DNA from: Novosphingobium jiangmenense
GTDB lineage: Bacteria; Pseudomonadota; Alphaproteobacteria; Sphingomonadales; Sphingomonadaceae
NCBI RefSeq assembly: GCF_015694345.1
Contig: NZ_JADQDC010000002.1
Span: 1 to 64,000, forward strand
DNA: 64,000 bases
Direction: 5' to 3'
In this document: positions 26,175 through 34,735 of the stretch, piece after piece
Position numbering within the stretch: the stretch's first letter is position 1
Layout of the letters: each line of letters begins with the position of its first letter
The notes under the pieces: model-generated
What the model was told of the DNA's origin: nothing
The model's input: only the letters and a program-made list of their open reading frames with translations
Databases searched by the model: none
Program-made: the position numbers and the translations under genes

Positions 26175-27416
26175 ATGACCACGGGCACAACCAGAAGCGG
26201 CGGATACCAGGTGTGGGTGACCGCGCTGCTGAGCCTGAACTTCGGCATCCTGTTCTTTGATCGCAACGCGCTCAACTTCCTCATGCCGTTCGTCCAGCCT
26301 GACTTGCACCTCACCAACACCCAGGTCGGCATGTTCAGCTCGGCCCTCTCGCTGACGTGGGCACTGTCAGGCCTGCTGGTCGGCCGGATTTCCGACAAGC
26401 TCGGGTCGCGCAAGCCGGTGGTTGTCGTGGCGACTGTCGCCTACTGCCTGTGCTCGTTCATTTCGGGTGCCGCTTCCTCGTTCCTGATGCTGCTCGGCGC
26501 CCGCCTGCTCATGGGTGCGGCCGAGGGCGGGGTCATGCCGGTGAGCCACTCGATGATCGTGTCGGAAGTTGCGCCCGAGCGTCGCGGACTTGCCATGGGC
26601 GTGGCCCAAAACCTTGGCTCCAACCTACTTGGTTCCGGTCTCGCGCCCATCCTGCTGGTACCGGTCGCCGTCGCAGCCGGATGGCGCACCGGCTTTTATC
26701 TTGCAGCCGTGCCGGGCCTCGTCACTGCCGCCCTGATCTGGTTCACCCTGCGCGAACCGCCGGTCGAGGCGCATGACGACGCCTCGCCGCGCATAACCCT
26801 GCGCGAGGCCTTCGCGCATCGCAACGTGATCCTCTGCGCCCTGATCTCGATCCTGCTTGTCTCGTACCTTGTCGTCTGCTGGGCATTCATGCCGCTTTAC
26901 CTGACCAAGGCGCGCGGCTTTGCCCCTGAGACGATGGGCTGGCTGATGGCAACGCTCGGCATCTCCGCAGGCCTCGGCAGCTTCGTCGTCCCCGCGATCT
27001 CGGACGCGATCGGACGCCGCCCGGTGATGATCTTCTTCTCCTTCCTCGGCGTGATCCTGCCTCTGGGCGGCTTGTACTATGAAGGTTCGACCTGGGTGCT
27101 CGCTGCAATCTTCTTCTTCGGTTGGGGCCTCAACGGCCTGTTCCCGATGTTCATGGCGACCATCCCCGCGGAATCGGTCGACCCGCGCCTGACTGCAACG
27201 CTGACCGGCGTGGTGATGGGGACTGGCGAGGTTCTCGGCGGCGTACTCTCGCCGTTTCTCGCGGGCAGCCTTGCCGATGTCTACGGCCTGTCCGCGCCGC
27301 TCTGGCTCATGTTCGGCTGCACCATCCTGGCCGGACTGCTCACGCTTGGACTGATCGAATCCGCGCCGCGCGTAGTTGCCCGGCGCGCCGGACCGGCCAT
27401 GGCCTTCGGGGCCTGA
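26175..27416 (+). CDS. MFS transporter (organic anion type)
   Basis: A 413-residue permease with twelve predicted helices. The N-terminal FFDRNALNFLMPFVQPDLHLTNTQVGMFSSALSLTWALSGLLVGRISDKLGSRKP matches the anion:cation symporter group, whose members import aromatic acids, hexuronates and similar anions; GRISDKLGSRK is the loop 2-3 signature. The GAGGAAA-like Shine-Dalgarno is GAGGGGAAAG upstream of ATG 26175. It is 37 bases after the VOC gene and 18 bases before the AraC gene. It would be the inner-membrane importer for the pathway (inference). Confidence 0.85.
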   Translation: MTTGTTRSGGYQVWVTALLSLNFGILFFDRNALNFLMPFVQPDLHLTNTQVGMFSSALSLTWALSGLLVGRISDKLGSRKPVVVVATVAYCLCSFISGAASSFLMLLGARLLMGAAEGGVMPVSHSMIVSEVAPERRGLAMGVAQNLGSNLLGSGLAPILLVPVAVAAGWRTGFYLAAVPGLVTAALIWFTLREPPVEAHDDASPRITLREAFAHRNVILCALISILLVSYLVVCWAFMPLYLTKARGFAPETMGWLMATLGISAGLGSFVVPAISDAIGRRPVMIFFSFLGVILPLGGLYYEGSTWVLAAIFFFGWGLNGLFPMFMATIPAESVDPRLTATLTGVVMGTGEVLGGVLSPFLAGSLADVYGLSAPLWLMFGCTILAGLLTLGLIESAPRVVARRAGPAMAFGA

Positions 27417-27434
27417 CAAAGGGAGGGAAGCACA

Positions 27435-28370
27435 ATGGGCGAACTTCTCAGATTTCACACGCGTGACGTGGCACCGCCGCAGCGTGCACGGTACTGGAAC
27501 GAAATTGCCGACAGGGTCTTCACGGGCTCATTCGTAAACGTGCCCGGAGAGGACTTTTCGGGAAAGATGCTGGCCTGGCGGGTCGGCGAACTCGACATGA
27601 TCCGCACCGACTCCACCCACTCGGCCGTGGGGCGCACACCGCTTCCGCAGAACGAGGAGCGGCTGATCCTGCACCTGCAGTGCCGCGGCACGAGCCAGCA
27701 TTCGCAGAAGCAGGCGGAATGCGTGCTCGAACCCGGCGACTTCGTACTCGCCAGCCCGCACTCGCCCTACTCGATCAAGCTGACCGGCCATGAGATGCTG
27801 GTCGTCGAGTTCCCCCGTGCCCCCTTGGCCGAGCGTTTCCCCGGTGTCGACGACGCCTTGCTCCAGCGCATGTGCGGAGCAACGCCCGGTGGCAGGGTGT
27901 TTCACGATTTCCTGCTGTCGCTGTGGCAGCAGGGTGAGGGCGCAGCCGAAGATCCCGAGTGGGAAGCCGGGGTCAACGCGGTGTTCTACGATCTTGCCGC
28001 CATGGCCATGCGCGGCTCGCAGCGCCCGGTCGTCGCCAATGGCGATATCGAACTGCGTCGGCGCGTGCTGGCAACGGTCGCCGCCAATCTCGCCGACCCT
28101 GCATTGCGCACGGCTTCGATCGCCGATGCCTGCAGCATTTCGGTCCGCACAGTGCAGAATGTCTTTGCCGCAATGGGCACGACGCCCACGGCCTACATCC
28201 TCGAACAGCGGCTCCGCCGCTCTGCGGACCGGCTCGTCGCGCGGCCCGATGCCAGCATCACGGAGATCGCGTTCGAACTGGGTTTCAACGACAGCGCCTA
28301 CTTCACCCGCTGCTTCCGGCAGCAGTTTGGCGCGGCCCCGCGCGACTGGCGGATGGGCCGCATGACGTAG
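27435..28370 (+). CDS. AraC-family transcriptional regulator
   Basis: A 311-residue regulator. The N-terminal half is the AraC_binding_2-like cupin domain (FSGKMLAWRVGELDMIRTDST and LILHLQCRGTSQHSQKQAEC). The C-terminal half holds two HTH motifs, ASIADACSISVRTVQNVFAAMG and ASITEIAFELGFNDSAYFTRCFRQQFG, the latter with the classical AraC ending. It follows the MFS gene by 18 bases and precedes the TonB receptor, so it likely controls the surrounding uptake and catabolic genes. Confidence 0.9.
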   Translation: MGELLRFHTRDVAPPQRARYWNEIADRVFTGSFVNVPGEDFSGKMLAWRVGELDMIRTDSTHSAVGRTPLPQNEERLILHLQCRGTSQHSQKQAECVLEPGDFVLASPHSPYSIKLTGHEMLVVEFPRAPLAERFPGVDDALLQRMCGATPGGRVFHDFLLSLWQQGEGAAEDPEWEAGVNAVFYDLAAMAMRGSQRPVVANGDIELRRRVLATVAANLADPALRTASIADACSISVRTVQNVFAAMGTTPTAYILEQRLRRSADRLVARPDASITEIAFELGFNDSAYFTRCFRQQFGAAPRDWRMGRMT

Positions 28371-28528
28371 GGGAATGCTGCGCAGCATCGAAGTTTGCGC
28401 AGCAGTCCTGATCGGCTTGCGCGTGAGTGCAAGCGACAAGTTCCGCCAGTGCGTATCAGGCTGGCGTGATTCCGGGGCAGGGGTCCCGGTCTGGCAATCA
28501 ACCACGAAACAACAGGGAGAGGAAAACC
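28371..28528. promoter_or_regulatory. leader before TonB receptor, with a 14-bp perfect palindrome
   Basis: This 158-base gap contains ATGCTGCGCAGCAT (28375-28388), a perfect palindrome five bases after the AraC gene stop. It could be an operator; a loopless palindrome without a T tract is a poor terminator. The rest has no ORF with support. AGGGAGAGGA before ATG 28529 is the receptor ribosome-binding site. Confidence 0.4.
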
Positions 28529-31090
28529 ATGAGAATTGCATCGGTTTCCATCGCAGCACTGGCAACGGCCCTCGCCGTGCCGGCGTTTGCTCAAGAGCAG
28601 GCTCAGGCCGAAAACAGCAGCACCGGCGGTATCGCAGAGATCGTCGTGACGGCCCAGAAGCGCGCGGAAAACGTCCAGGACGTGCCAATTGCAATCACCG
28701 CTTTCACCGCCGGCGCCTTGCAGGAGCGCGCGGTGGGCGACGTCTCGGCGCTCTCGGGCATCACGCCTAACGTCACCCTTGACGCATCGACCCCGTTCTC
28801 CGGCTCAAGCGCCGTGCTCGGCGCGACTATCCGCGGCATTGGTTCCTCCGACTTCGCGTTCAACATCGACCCTGCCGTCGGCGTCTATCTTGATGGCGTC
28901 TATCTCGGCCGTTCGATCGGCGCCAACCAGGATCTGCTCGATGTCGAGCGGATCGAAGTCCTCAAGGGGCCGCAGGGCACCTTGTTCGGTCGGAACACCA
29001 TCGGTGGCGCGATTTCGATCGTGACGCATACGCCGGGCAAGGAGTTCCACGTCAAGGGCGACGTTACCGTCGGCCGCTTCAATCGCGTCCAGGCTCGTGG
29101 CCTGGTCGACATTCCGCTGACCGAAGGCCTCAGCTCGTCGGTCGCTTTCGGCATCCACAAGCGCGATGGTTTCCAGAAGCGCATCGCCTATCCCAATGCC
29201 GGGGCCAACGACAGCTTCACCCAGTTCCCTGCTTCCGGGTATGAAACCCGCAGTCGCCAGGGTGGCGACAATTCGTGGAACCTGCGTGGCAAGCTGCGCT
29301 GGGACAACGGCACAAGCTTCCGCGCTACGTTGAGCGGCGACTACACCAACATCGATCAGGATTCGACCGCGAACACCGTTCTCGCTGTCACGCCGATCCC
29401 GGGGCCGTTCGCGGGCGTTGCCGCCAACAACATCCCCGGCACCGCGCTTGACGTCGTAACGGGCAGTTCGGGCTTCCTGTTCGCAGGCCTCTACAACTTC
29501 TGCATCGGGGCGACCGCCGACCAGATCGCGGCCCGCAATGCGACCGCACTGTGCGGACCGCGTTCTAGCGTGAACGGCTACAACACCATTCCGGGTCTTG
29601 CCAGCCGCAACGTCGACGGCGATCCGTTCAACAATCTGCTGCCGTACGACGGTCGTTGGGTGAACACCGACAAGGATACGACTTACGCCAATGGCAACAA
29701 CTTCTCGAAGCTGAAGCAGTGGGGTCTGGGTCTCAACCTTGAGTATGACCTTTCGGACAATGTCATGCTCAAGTCGATCACTTCGTATCGCGAAGTCGAT
29801 TTCAAGGCGGGCGTCGACCTCGACAACTCCCCGCTGCCGATCCTCCAGACCAGCTTCATCGTCGACCAGTACCAGTTCAGCCAGGAAGTCCAGCTGACCG
29901 GCTCGGCAATGGACGGGGCGCTGAACTTCGTGCTCGGCGGCTATGGCTTCAAGGAAAAGGGTGATCTGCGCGACTTCGTGACCTTCTCGGCCGGTCTGCT
30001 GCAGGTCGATGGTCCGGGCAAGGTCGATACGGAAGCCTATGCAGGCTTCGGCCAGATTGACTGGCGCGTCAGCGATCTGATCGGCATTTCGGTCGGTGCC
30101 CGCTACACCAAGGAAAACAAGCAGTATGACGGCGCCCAGGCTGACGCGAACGGCTTCAACTACAAGCTGTTCAACTGCCTCGCCACCGATCCCGCGACCG
30201 GCAATCCCAGCTCCGCCTGCGCGGCGGCTGTCGGCTTCCCGATTCCGTCGCAGCCGTTCCGCTATTATCCGACTTCGCCGAACAAGCAGACGTTCGATGA
30301 TTTCTCGTACAAGCTCGGCCTGCAATTGCATCCGACCGAAGACGTAATGGCCTATGGCTCGTTCTCGCGCGGGTACAAAACCGGTGGCTGGACGACCCGC
30401 CTTTCCAACCCGCTGCCAGTTGCGCCGACCTTTGGTGAAGAAGTTGCCGAAACCTTCGAAGCCGGCGTGAAGTCGACCTTGCTGGACCGCAGGCTGCAGC
30501 TCAACGCCGCAGTGTTCACCACCAAGTACAAGGGCATCCAACTGAACTTCCAGCAGGGGGTGTCTCCGACCATTCAGAACGCTGGTGACGCCCGCATCAA
30601 GGGCTTCGAAATCGAGATGGTCGCAGCCCCGGCCGATGGCTTCACCATCACCGCTTCGGCGGGCCATCTTGATGCCTACTACACGAGCGTGCTGGCTCCG
30701 GCGCAGGTTGCGCCCAATCCGTTCCAGCTCGGCGTGCAGAAGGGGTCGGACTTGCCGAAGGCGCCGTCATGGAAGTTCAACGTCGCTCCGCGCTTCGAAA
30801 TGGCAATCGGCGATGGCAAGATCGTCGCGCTGGCAGACTGGACCCACACCACGGGCATGCGCAACGACACCGAGGGCACGATCCTGCTGCTGCGTCCGAC
30901 GACCGACATCGTCAACGCCAGCCTGCAGTATCAGGCACCCGACAACCAGTGGAATCTCACGGTTGGCGGCACCAACATCACCAACGAGCGCTATCTGGTG
31001 ACCGGTCAGGCGCAGATCGCGGGCGGCCAGATTTACGGCACCTACAGCCGTCCGGCCGAATGGTACGTCAGGCTCGGCTTCGAGTTCTGA
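28529..31090 (+). CDS. TonB-dependent outer-membrane receptor
   Basis: An 853-residue receptor. The signal peptide MRIASVSIAALATALAVPAFAQE is followed by a TonB-box-like EIVVTAQKRAENVQDVPIAI. The plug domain includes VGVYLDGVYLGRSIGANQDLLDVERIEVLKGPQGTLFGRNTIGGAI, and a 22-strand barrel ends in aromatic F (WYVRLGFEF). It imports a large or scarce ligand across the outer membrane. It sits directly before three dioxygenase-like cupins and behind an AraC gene, so I infer that it takes up the aromatic substrate of the cluster rather than a siderophore. GGAGAGGA at the start decides ATG 28529. Confidence 0.93.
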   Translation: MRIASVSIAALATALAVPAFAQEQAQAENSSTGGIAEIVVTAQKRAENVQDVPIAITAFTAGALQERAVGDVSALSGITPNVTLDASTPFSGSSAVLGATIRGIGSSDFAFNIDPAVGVYLDGVYLGRSIGANQDLLDVERIEVLKGPQGTLFGRNTIGGAISIVTHTPGKEFHVKGDVTVGRFNRVQARGLVDIPLTEGLSSSVAFGIHKRDGFQKRIAYPNAGANDSFTQFPASGYETRSRQGGDNSWNLRGKLRWDNGTSFRATLSGDYTNIDQDSTANTVLAVTPIPGPFAGVAANNIPGTALDVVTGSSGFLFAGLYNFCIGATADQIAARNATALCGPRSSVNGYNTIPGLASRNVDGDPFNNLLPYDGRWVNTDKDTTYANGNNFSKLKQWGLGLNLEYDLSDNVMLKSITSYREVDFKAGVDLDNSPLPILQTSFIVDQYQFSQEVQLTGSAMDGALNFVLGGYGFKEKGDLRDFVTFSAGLLQVDGPGKVDTEAYAGFGQIDWRVSDLIGISVGARYTKENKQYDGAQADANGFNYKLFNCLATDPATGNPSSACAAAVGFPIPSQPFRYYPTSPNKQTFDDFSYKLGLQLHPTEDVMAYGSFSRGYKTGGWTTRLSNPLPVAPTFGEEVAETFEAGVKSTLLDRRLQLNAAVFTTKYKGIQLNFQQGVSPTIQNAGDARIKGFEIEMVAAPADGFTITASAGHLDAYYTSVLAPAQVAPNPFQLGVQKGSDLPKAPSWKFNVAPRFEMAIGDGKIVALADWTHTTGMRNDTEGTILLLRPTTDIVNASLQYQAPDNQWNLTVGGTNITNERYLVTGQAQIAGGQIYGTYSRPAEWYVRLGFEF

Positions 31091-31099
31091 TGCACTGAC

Positions 31100-31145
31100 A
31101 GGAAGCGCGGGCGGGGTTCGTCCCCTCATCCTCGCCCGCGTTCCT
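31100..31145 (+). other. intercistronic GC-rich hairpin after TonB receptor
   Basis: Arms AGGAA-g-CGCGGGCG (31100-31113) and CGCCCGCG-TTCCT (31133-31145) form 13 pairs with one bulged base and a loop of about 19 bases. No T tract follows, so read-through into the cupin genes is expected. The hairpin may protect the 3' end of the receptor mRNA or reduce downstream expression. Confidence 0.55.
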
Positions 31146-31169
31146 CACAAATGAGAACGGAGAGAGACA

Positions 31170-31703
31170 ATGCCTGAAGCGGCGCACACGGAATTCTGGA
31201 AGGACATCAAGCCGGTCGACAAGGTCTTCCGCGAAGGCGGCCTGCCCGAAGTCTACATGCCCAAGATTGCCGAGGGCGACGAGCGCTACTGGGTGCCGAT
31301 CTCCGAAACCGTTTTTTCCAAGCCTGTCTGGATCAGCCCGGCCAAGAACATGTGGGCCGATGTCCTGATGAGCAAGAAGGCGGGCCTCGTGAACCGCCAC
31401 TATCACCCGCACCCGATCTGGGCCTACACCATCAGCGGCAAGTGGGCCTATCTCGAGCACAGCTGGACCGCGACCGCCGGCGACTTCGTCTATGAAACGC
31501 CGGGCGAGAGCCACACGCTGGTCTGCTACGAACACGAGGACCCGATGAAGGTGTTCTTTGTCGTCTCCGGCCCGCTGATGTGGCTGGATGACGAGGGCAA
31601 CACCGTCGGCCATTACGACGTGTTCGACTACATGAAGGCCGCGCGCGAGCACTACGATGCCGTCGGCATCGGTGCCGACTACGTTGACACGCTGATCCGT
31701 TGA
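31170..31703 (+). CDS. 2,4'-dihydroxyacetophenone dioxygenase-like cupin (copy 1)
   Basis: A 177-residue single-domain cupin of the ChrR-like/2,4'-dihydroxyacetophenone dioxygenase family. The metal site is NRHYHPHPIWAYTISG (a HxHxH run) plus ETPGESHTLV in the second motif. Known members cleave the C-C bond between carbonyl and hydroxymethyl carbons of 2,4'-dihydroxyacetophenone to 4-hydroxybenzoate and formate, using non-haem iron. It is the most divergent of the three tandem copies. AGAGAGACA precedes ATG 31170; copy 2 starts 13 bases after its stop. Confidence 0.8.
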   Translation: MPEAAHTEFWKDIKPVDKVFREGGLPEVYMPKIAEGDERYWVPISETVFSKPVWISPAKNMWADVLMSKKAGLVNRHYHPHPIWAYTISGKWAYLEHSWTATAGDFVYETPGESHTLVCYEHEDPMKVFFVVSGPLMWLDDEGNTVGHYDVFDYMKAAREHYDAVGIGADYVDTLIR

Positions 31704-31716
31704 GAGGACCTGCATA

Positions 31717-32262
31717 ATGAGCACCGCCACCGTGATGACCGCGCCGCCTTCGGACAAGGCAGAGATCGTCGACGTTCCTTTCGCGCACAAGGACCTGGTC
31801 AAGCGTCTCAGCCCCGGCGGTCGCTACATCGACGCCCAGACCGATGTCGACAGCCCTTGGGTGCCATTCGGCGAGAACGCCGCGATCAAGCACCTTGCCT
31901 TCGACGTCCGCCAGAACCTGTTTTCCAACATCCTGTGGGTGAAGGGCCCCGGCGTGATCGGCACGCACTTCCATCGCGGCACGATCACCATGGTCTGTCT
32001 CGAAGGCAGCGTGCGCTATCTTGAATACGACTGGGTGGCGACACCCGGCGGCCTGATCCTCGAAACGCCCGGAGAGAGCCACACGCTCGTCACCGACCAC
32101 CCGGAAGGCTGCAAGCTCTTCGGATGGATGCAGGGGCCGATCGAGTTCTACGACGAGAACGCCGTGCTGGTCGATACCACCGACGTCTGGTGGTTCATCA
32201 ACCACTACGAGACCTACTGCCGCGAGAACGGCATCGCCATCAATCCCAAGCTCTATCTCTGA
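31717..32262 (+). CDS. 2,4'-dihydroxyacetophenone dioxygenase-like cupin (copy 2)
   Basis: A 181-residue paralogue in the tandem cupin set. The first metal motif is GPGVIGTHFHRGTITMV and the second LETPGESHTLV. It shares long near-identical runs with copy 3 (WVPFGxNAAIxHLAFDVR, RYLEYDWV, NHYETYCREN), so these two arose by a recent tandem duplication. The order and short gaps (13 and seven bases) indicate one operon. Copies 2 and 3 could act as a heteromer or on different side-chain variants of the substrate (inference). Confidence 0.8.
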   Translation: MSTATVMTAPPSDKAEIVDVPFAHKDLVKRLSPGGRYIDAQTDVDSPWVPFGENAAIKHLAFDVRQNLFSNILWVKGPGVIGTHFHRGTITMVCLEGSVRYLEYDWVATPGGLILETPGESHTLVTDHPEGCKLFGWMQGPIEFYDENAVLVDTTDVWWFINHYETYCRENGIAINPKLYL

Positions 32263-32269
32263 GGCCACC

Positions 32270-32803
32270 ATGGGTACCATGACCGCGCCGCCTTCGGGCG
32301 CCTACAAGATCGTCAACGTCCCCGAACTCTACGGTGACCTCATCCGCGCCAAGGGCGTCGAGGGCACCTACGTCGGTTCCTCGGAAGTCGAGAGCCCGTG
32401 GGTTCCCTTCGGCGACAACGCCGCGATCCGTCACCTAGCCTTCGACGTGCGCGAGAACGTCTATGTCAACGTGCTGTGGATCAAAGGGCCGGGCGTCATC
32501 GGCACCCACAAGCACCGCGGCAAGGTCTGGGCCATCGGCCTCGAAGGCTCGTTCCGTTACCTCGAATATGACTGGGTTTGCCGTCCGGGCGATTTCATCA
32601 CCGAAACGCCTGGCACCGCGCACACCCTCGTCACCGATGACCCGAATGGTATGAAGGCCCTGTTCCACATGCAGGGCGCCAACGAGTTTTTCGACGAGCA
32701 CGGCAACCATGTCGAAACGCTCGACGTGTGGTGGTTCATGAACCACTACGAGACCTACTGCCGCGAGAACAACATCGCGATCAATCCTGCGCTCTGTCTC
32801 TGA
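32270..32803 (+). CDS. 2,4'-dihydroxyacetophenone dioxygenase-like cupin (copy 3)
   Basis: A 177-residue third paralogue, closest to copy 2. Metal motifs are GPGVIGTHKHRGKVWAI and ITETPGTAHTLV. The second-motif Glu-Ser-His of copies 1 and 2 is Thr-Ala-His here, so the metal-binding His is kept but its neighbourhood changes. The C-terminus INPALCL parallels INPKLYL of copy 2. Seven bases separate it from copy 2 and ten from the Rieske gene. As for copies 1 and 2, the substrate is inferred from family only. Confidence 0.8.
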   Translation: MGTMTAPPSGAYKIVNVPELYGDLIRAKGVEGTYVGSSEVESPWVPFGDNAAIRHLAFDVRENVYVNVLWIKGPGVIGTHKHRGKVWAIGLEGSFRYLEYDWVCRPGDFITETPGTAHTLVTDDPNGMKALFHMQGANEFFDEHGNHVETLDVWWFMNHYETYCRENNIAINPALCL

Positions 32804-32813
32804 GGGCACAACC

Positions 32814-33908
32814 GTGAGCAGCGGTCCCGTTCCGAAACTCTCCGCCCAGCCTCAGGCTACGTACTTGCGCAACACCTGGTACGTGGCAGGCTGGGCAAGT
32901 GATCTCGGCGCGGAACCGCAGCAGCGCACGTTCCTCGAAGAACCGGTTGCGCTTTTCCGTGATGCGGAAGGCGTAGCGCAGGCCATCACCGGGCGCTGCC
33001 CGCACCGCTTCGCCCCTCTCGGCCATGGCACCGTGATCGATGGCGCCTTGATGTGCCCCTACCACGGCCTGCGCTTCAGCGGGGAGGGACGCTGCATCCA
33101 CAATCCCCACCCCGGCGGCCAGCTTCCCGATGCGCGGCTGCAAGTCTATCCGCTGGTCGAGCGCCACGCCCTGCTGTGGATATGGATGGGCGATCCGGAG
33201 AAAGCCGACCCGGCCCTGATCCCCGACTTCGCCTGGCTGTCCGACCCGAAGTGGGAGGCCGTGCGCGGCGCTACTGTCGCCGAAGGCCACTACGAACTCT
33301 ACAGCGACAACATCCTCGATCTCAGCCACGCCAACTTCGTCCACCCCGCGCTTGTCGCCAGCGCCTTCACCGAAGGCGAGCGTAAGTTCTGGCAGGACGC
33401 GGAGAGTGTCTTTGCAGAATACGTGCGGCTGAACGACGAACTTTCCGTCGGCATCTCCGCAGTCATGGGCACCGAGGGGCGCAAACAGGACTTCTACGGC
33501 CTCGTCCAGTGGCACGCCCCCGCCGTCCTCTACTTCGATTTCCGCGCAGGCGATCCCGGCACACCGCGCGAGCAATGCACTCTGCTGCCCTCGCTCCACG
33601 CTTTCACGCCAGAGACGCCGGATACAACCCACTACTTCTGGGCCACCGCCCGCGACTACAAGCTGGGCGACGCCGAGTTCACCGCCGCCATGCGTGGCGC
33701 GCTCGAATTCGCGTTCGAGCAGGAAGACATGCCGATCATCCGCGACAGCCACCGCCTGATGCGCGGACAGGACTTCTGGGACCTGCGCCCGCTGATCCTC
33801 AATGGCGACGGCGGCGGCGTCCGCGCCCGCCGCATGCTGCAGCGCCTGATCGATCGCGAACGACAATCAATACAAGAGGATGCCAATGGGAACGCTCGAC
33901 AGGTTTGA
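32814..33908 (+). CDS. Rieske aromatic-ring-hydroxylating oxygenase, alpha subunit (VanA-like)
   Basis: A 364-residue Rieske non-haem iron oxygenase. The [2Fe-2S] cluster is held by C62-P-H64 and C81-P-Y-H84 (GRCPHRFAPLG and MCPYHGLRF). The mononuclear iron site lies in YSDNILDLSHANFVHPALV. The length and N-terminal LRNTWYVAGWASDL match the VanA/dicamba O-demethylase group, which act with a separate reductase. No ferredoxin/reductase gene is nearby, so it must borrow one. The start is GTG 32814, ten bases after the last cupin. Its 3' end overlaps the SDR gene by 23 bases. An O-demethylation or hydroxylation of an aromatic is likely. Confidence 0.86.
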   Translation: MSSGPVPKLSAQPQATYLRNTWYVAGWASDLGAEPQQRTFLEEPVALFRDAEGVAQAITGRCPHRFAPLGHGTVIDGALMCPYHGLRFSGEGRCIHNPHPGGQLPDARLQVYPLVERHALLWIWMGDPEKADPALIPDFAWLSDPKWEAVRGATVAEGHYELYSDNILDLSHANFVHPALVASAFTEGERKFWQDAESVFAEYVRLNDELSVGISAVMGTEGRKQDFYGLVQWHAPAVLYFDFRAGDPGTPREQCTLLPSLHAFTPETPDTTHYFWATARDYKLGDAEFTAAMRGALEFAFEQEDMPIIRDSHRLMRGQDFWDLRPLILNGDGGGVRARRMLQRLIDRERQSIQEDANGNARQV

Positions 33909-34725
33909 CATCAAGGGCCGCTCCGCGCTGGTCACCGGCGCCGCATCGGGCATCGGCCTCGCCTATGCCGAAGCCATGGCCGAGGCCGGCGCTGCCGTCA
34001 CGCTGACCGACATCGACGCCGATGGCGCCTCGCGTGAAGCCGCCCGCCTGCGCGAACTGGGGTATGAGGTCCGGGCCGACCGGCTCGATGTGTCCAGCTG
34101 GGACGACGTCGCCGCCGCCTTCGACGCGCACGACCGCGCCTATGGCGGCCTCGACATCTGCTTTGCCAACGCCGGCATCGACACCGGCGCAGGCTTCTGG
34201 AATCCCGCAGGCCACCGCAACGAGGACGGCCAGGTCGATACCTACGACCACAACCGCTGGGACCGCTCGATCCAGGTCAACCTCAACGGCGTGTTCTACA
34301 CCGTCAGCAACGCCGTACGCATCATGAAGAAGGAGGGCCGTGCCAACGGTCGTACCGGCGGTTCGATCATCACCACCGCCTCCAACGCCGGCCTCGTCAC
34401 CGAACCCATCGTCGGCTTGCCCTACATGCCCGCCAAGGCTGGCGTCCTGCACATGGTCCGCGCCCTCGGCCTCGAACTTGCAGAGTTCAAGATCCGCATC
34501 AACGCCATCGCGCCCGGCCCCTTCGTCACCAACATCGGCGGAGGCTGGCTCAAGAAGGACCCGGTCGCCCGCGCAGCATGGGATGCCATCGTTCCTTTAG
34601 GCTCGGTGGCCGAGACGGAGCAGCTCAAGCCGCTCGCCCTCCTGCTCGCGTCCGATGCGTCCGACTACATGACCGGCAGCCATGTCGTGATCGACGGCGG
34701 CATGATGCTCGGCAAGTACAAGTAA
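33886..34725 (+). CDS. short-chain dehydrogenase/reductase
   Basis: A 279-residue classical SDR. The cofactor motif is ALVTGAASGIGLAYAEAMA with TDIDADG at the second strand, suggesting NAD. NAGIDTGAGFWNP is the NAG motif, and catalytic Ser and Tyr-xxx-Lys lie in TTASNAGLVTEPIVGLPYMPAKAGV. I chose ATG 33886 because AGAGG lies seven bases upstream; ATG 33880 abuts it. The insert after NAG (NEDGQVDTYDHNRWDRS) is longer than usual. It probably oxidises a secondary alcohol of the pathway substrate. Confidence 0.85.
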   Translation: MGTLDRFDIKGRSALVTGAASGIGLAYAEAMAEAGAAVTLTDIDADGASREAARLRELGYEVRADRLDVSSWDDVAAAFDAHDRAYGGLDICFANAGIDTGAGFWNPAGHRNEDGQVDTYDHNRWDRSIQVNLNGVFYTVSNAVRIMKKEGRANGRTGGSIITTASNAGLVTEPIVGLPYMPAKAGVLHMVRALGLELAEFKIRINAIAPGPFVTNIGGGWLKKDPVARAAWDAIVPLGSVAETEQLKPLALLLASDASDYMTGSHVVIDGGMMLGKYK

Positions 34726-34735
34726 GGCCAGCCCC

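Noticed and set aside
28805-30667. 620-residue minus-strand frame opposite the 28.5 kb receptor
   Set aside because: Antisense of a clear TonB receptor. No domain and biased composition.
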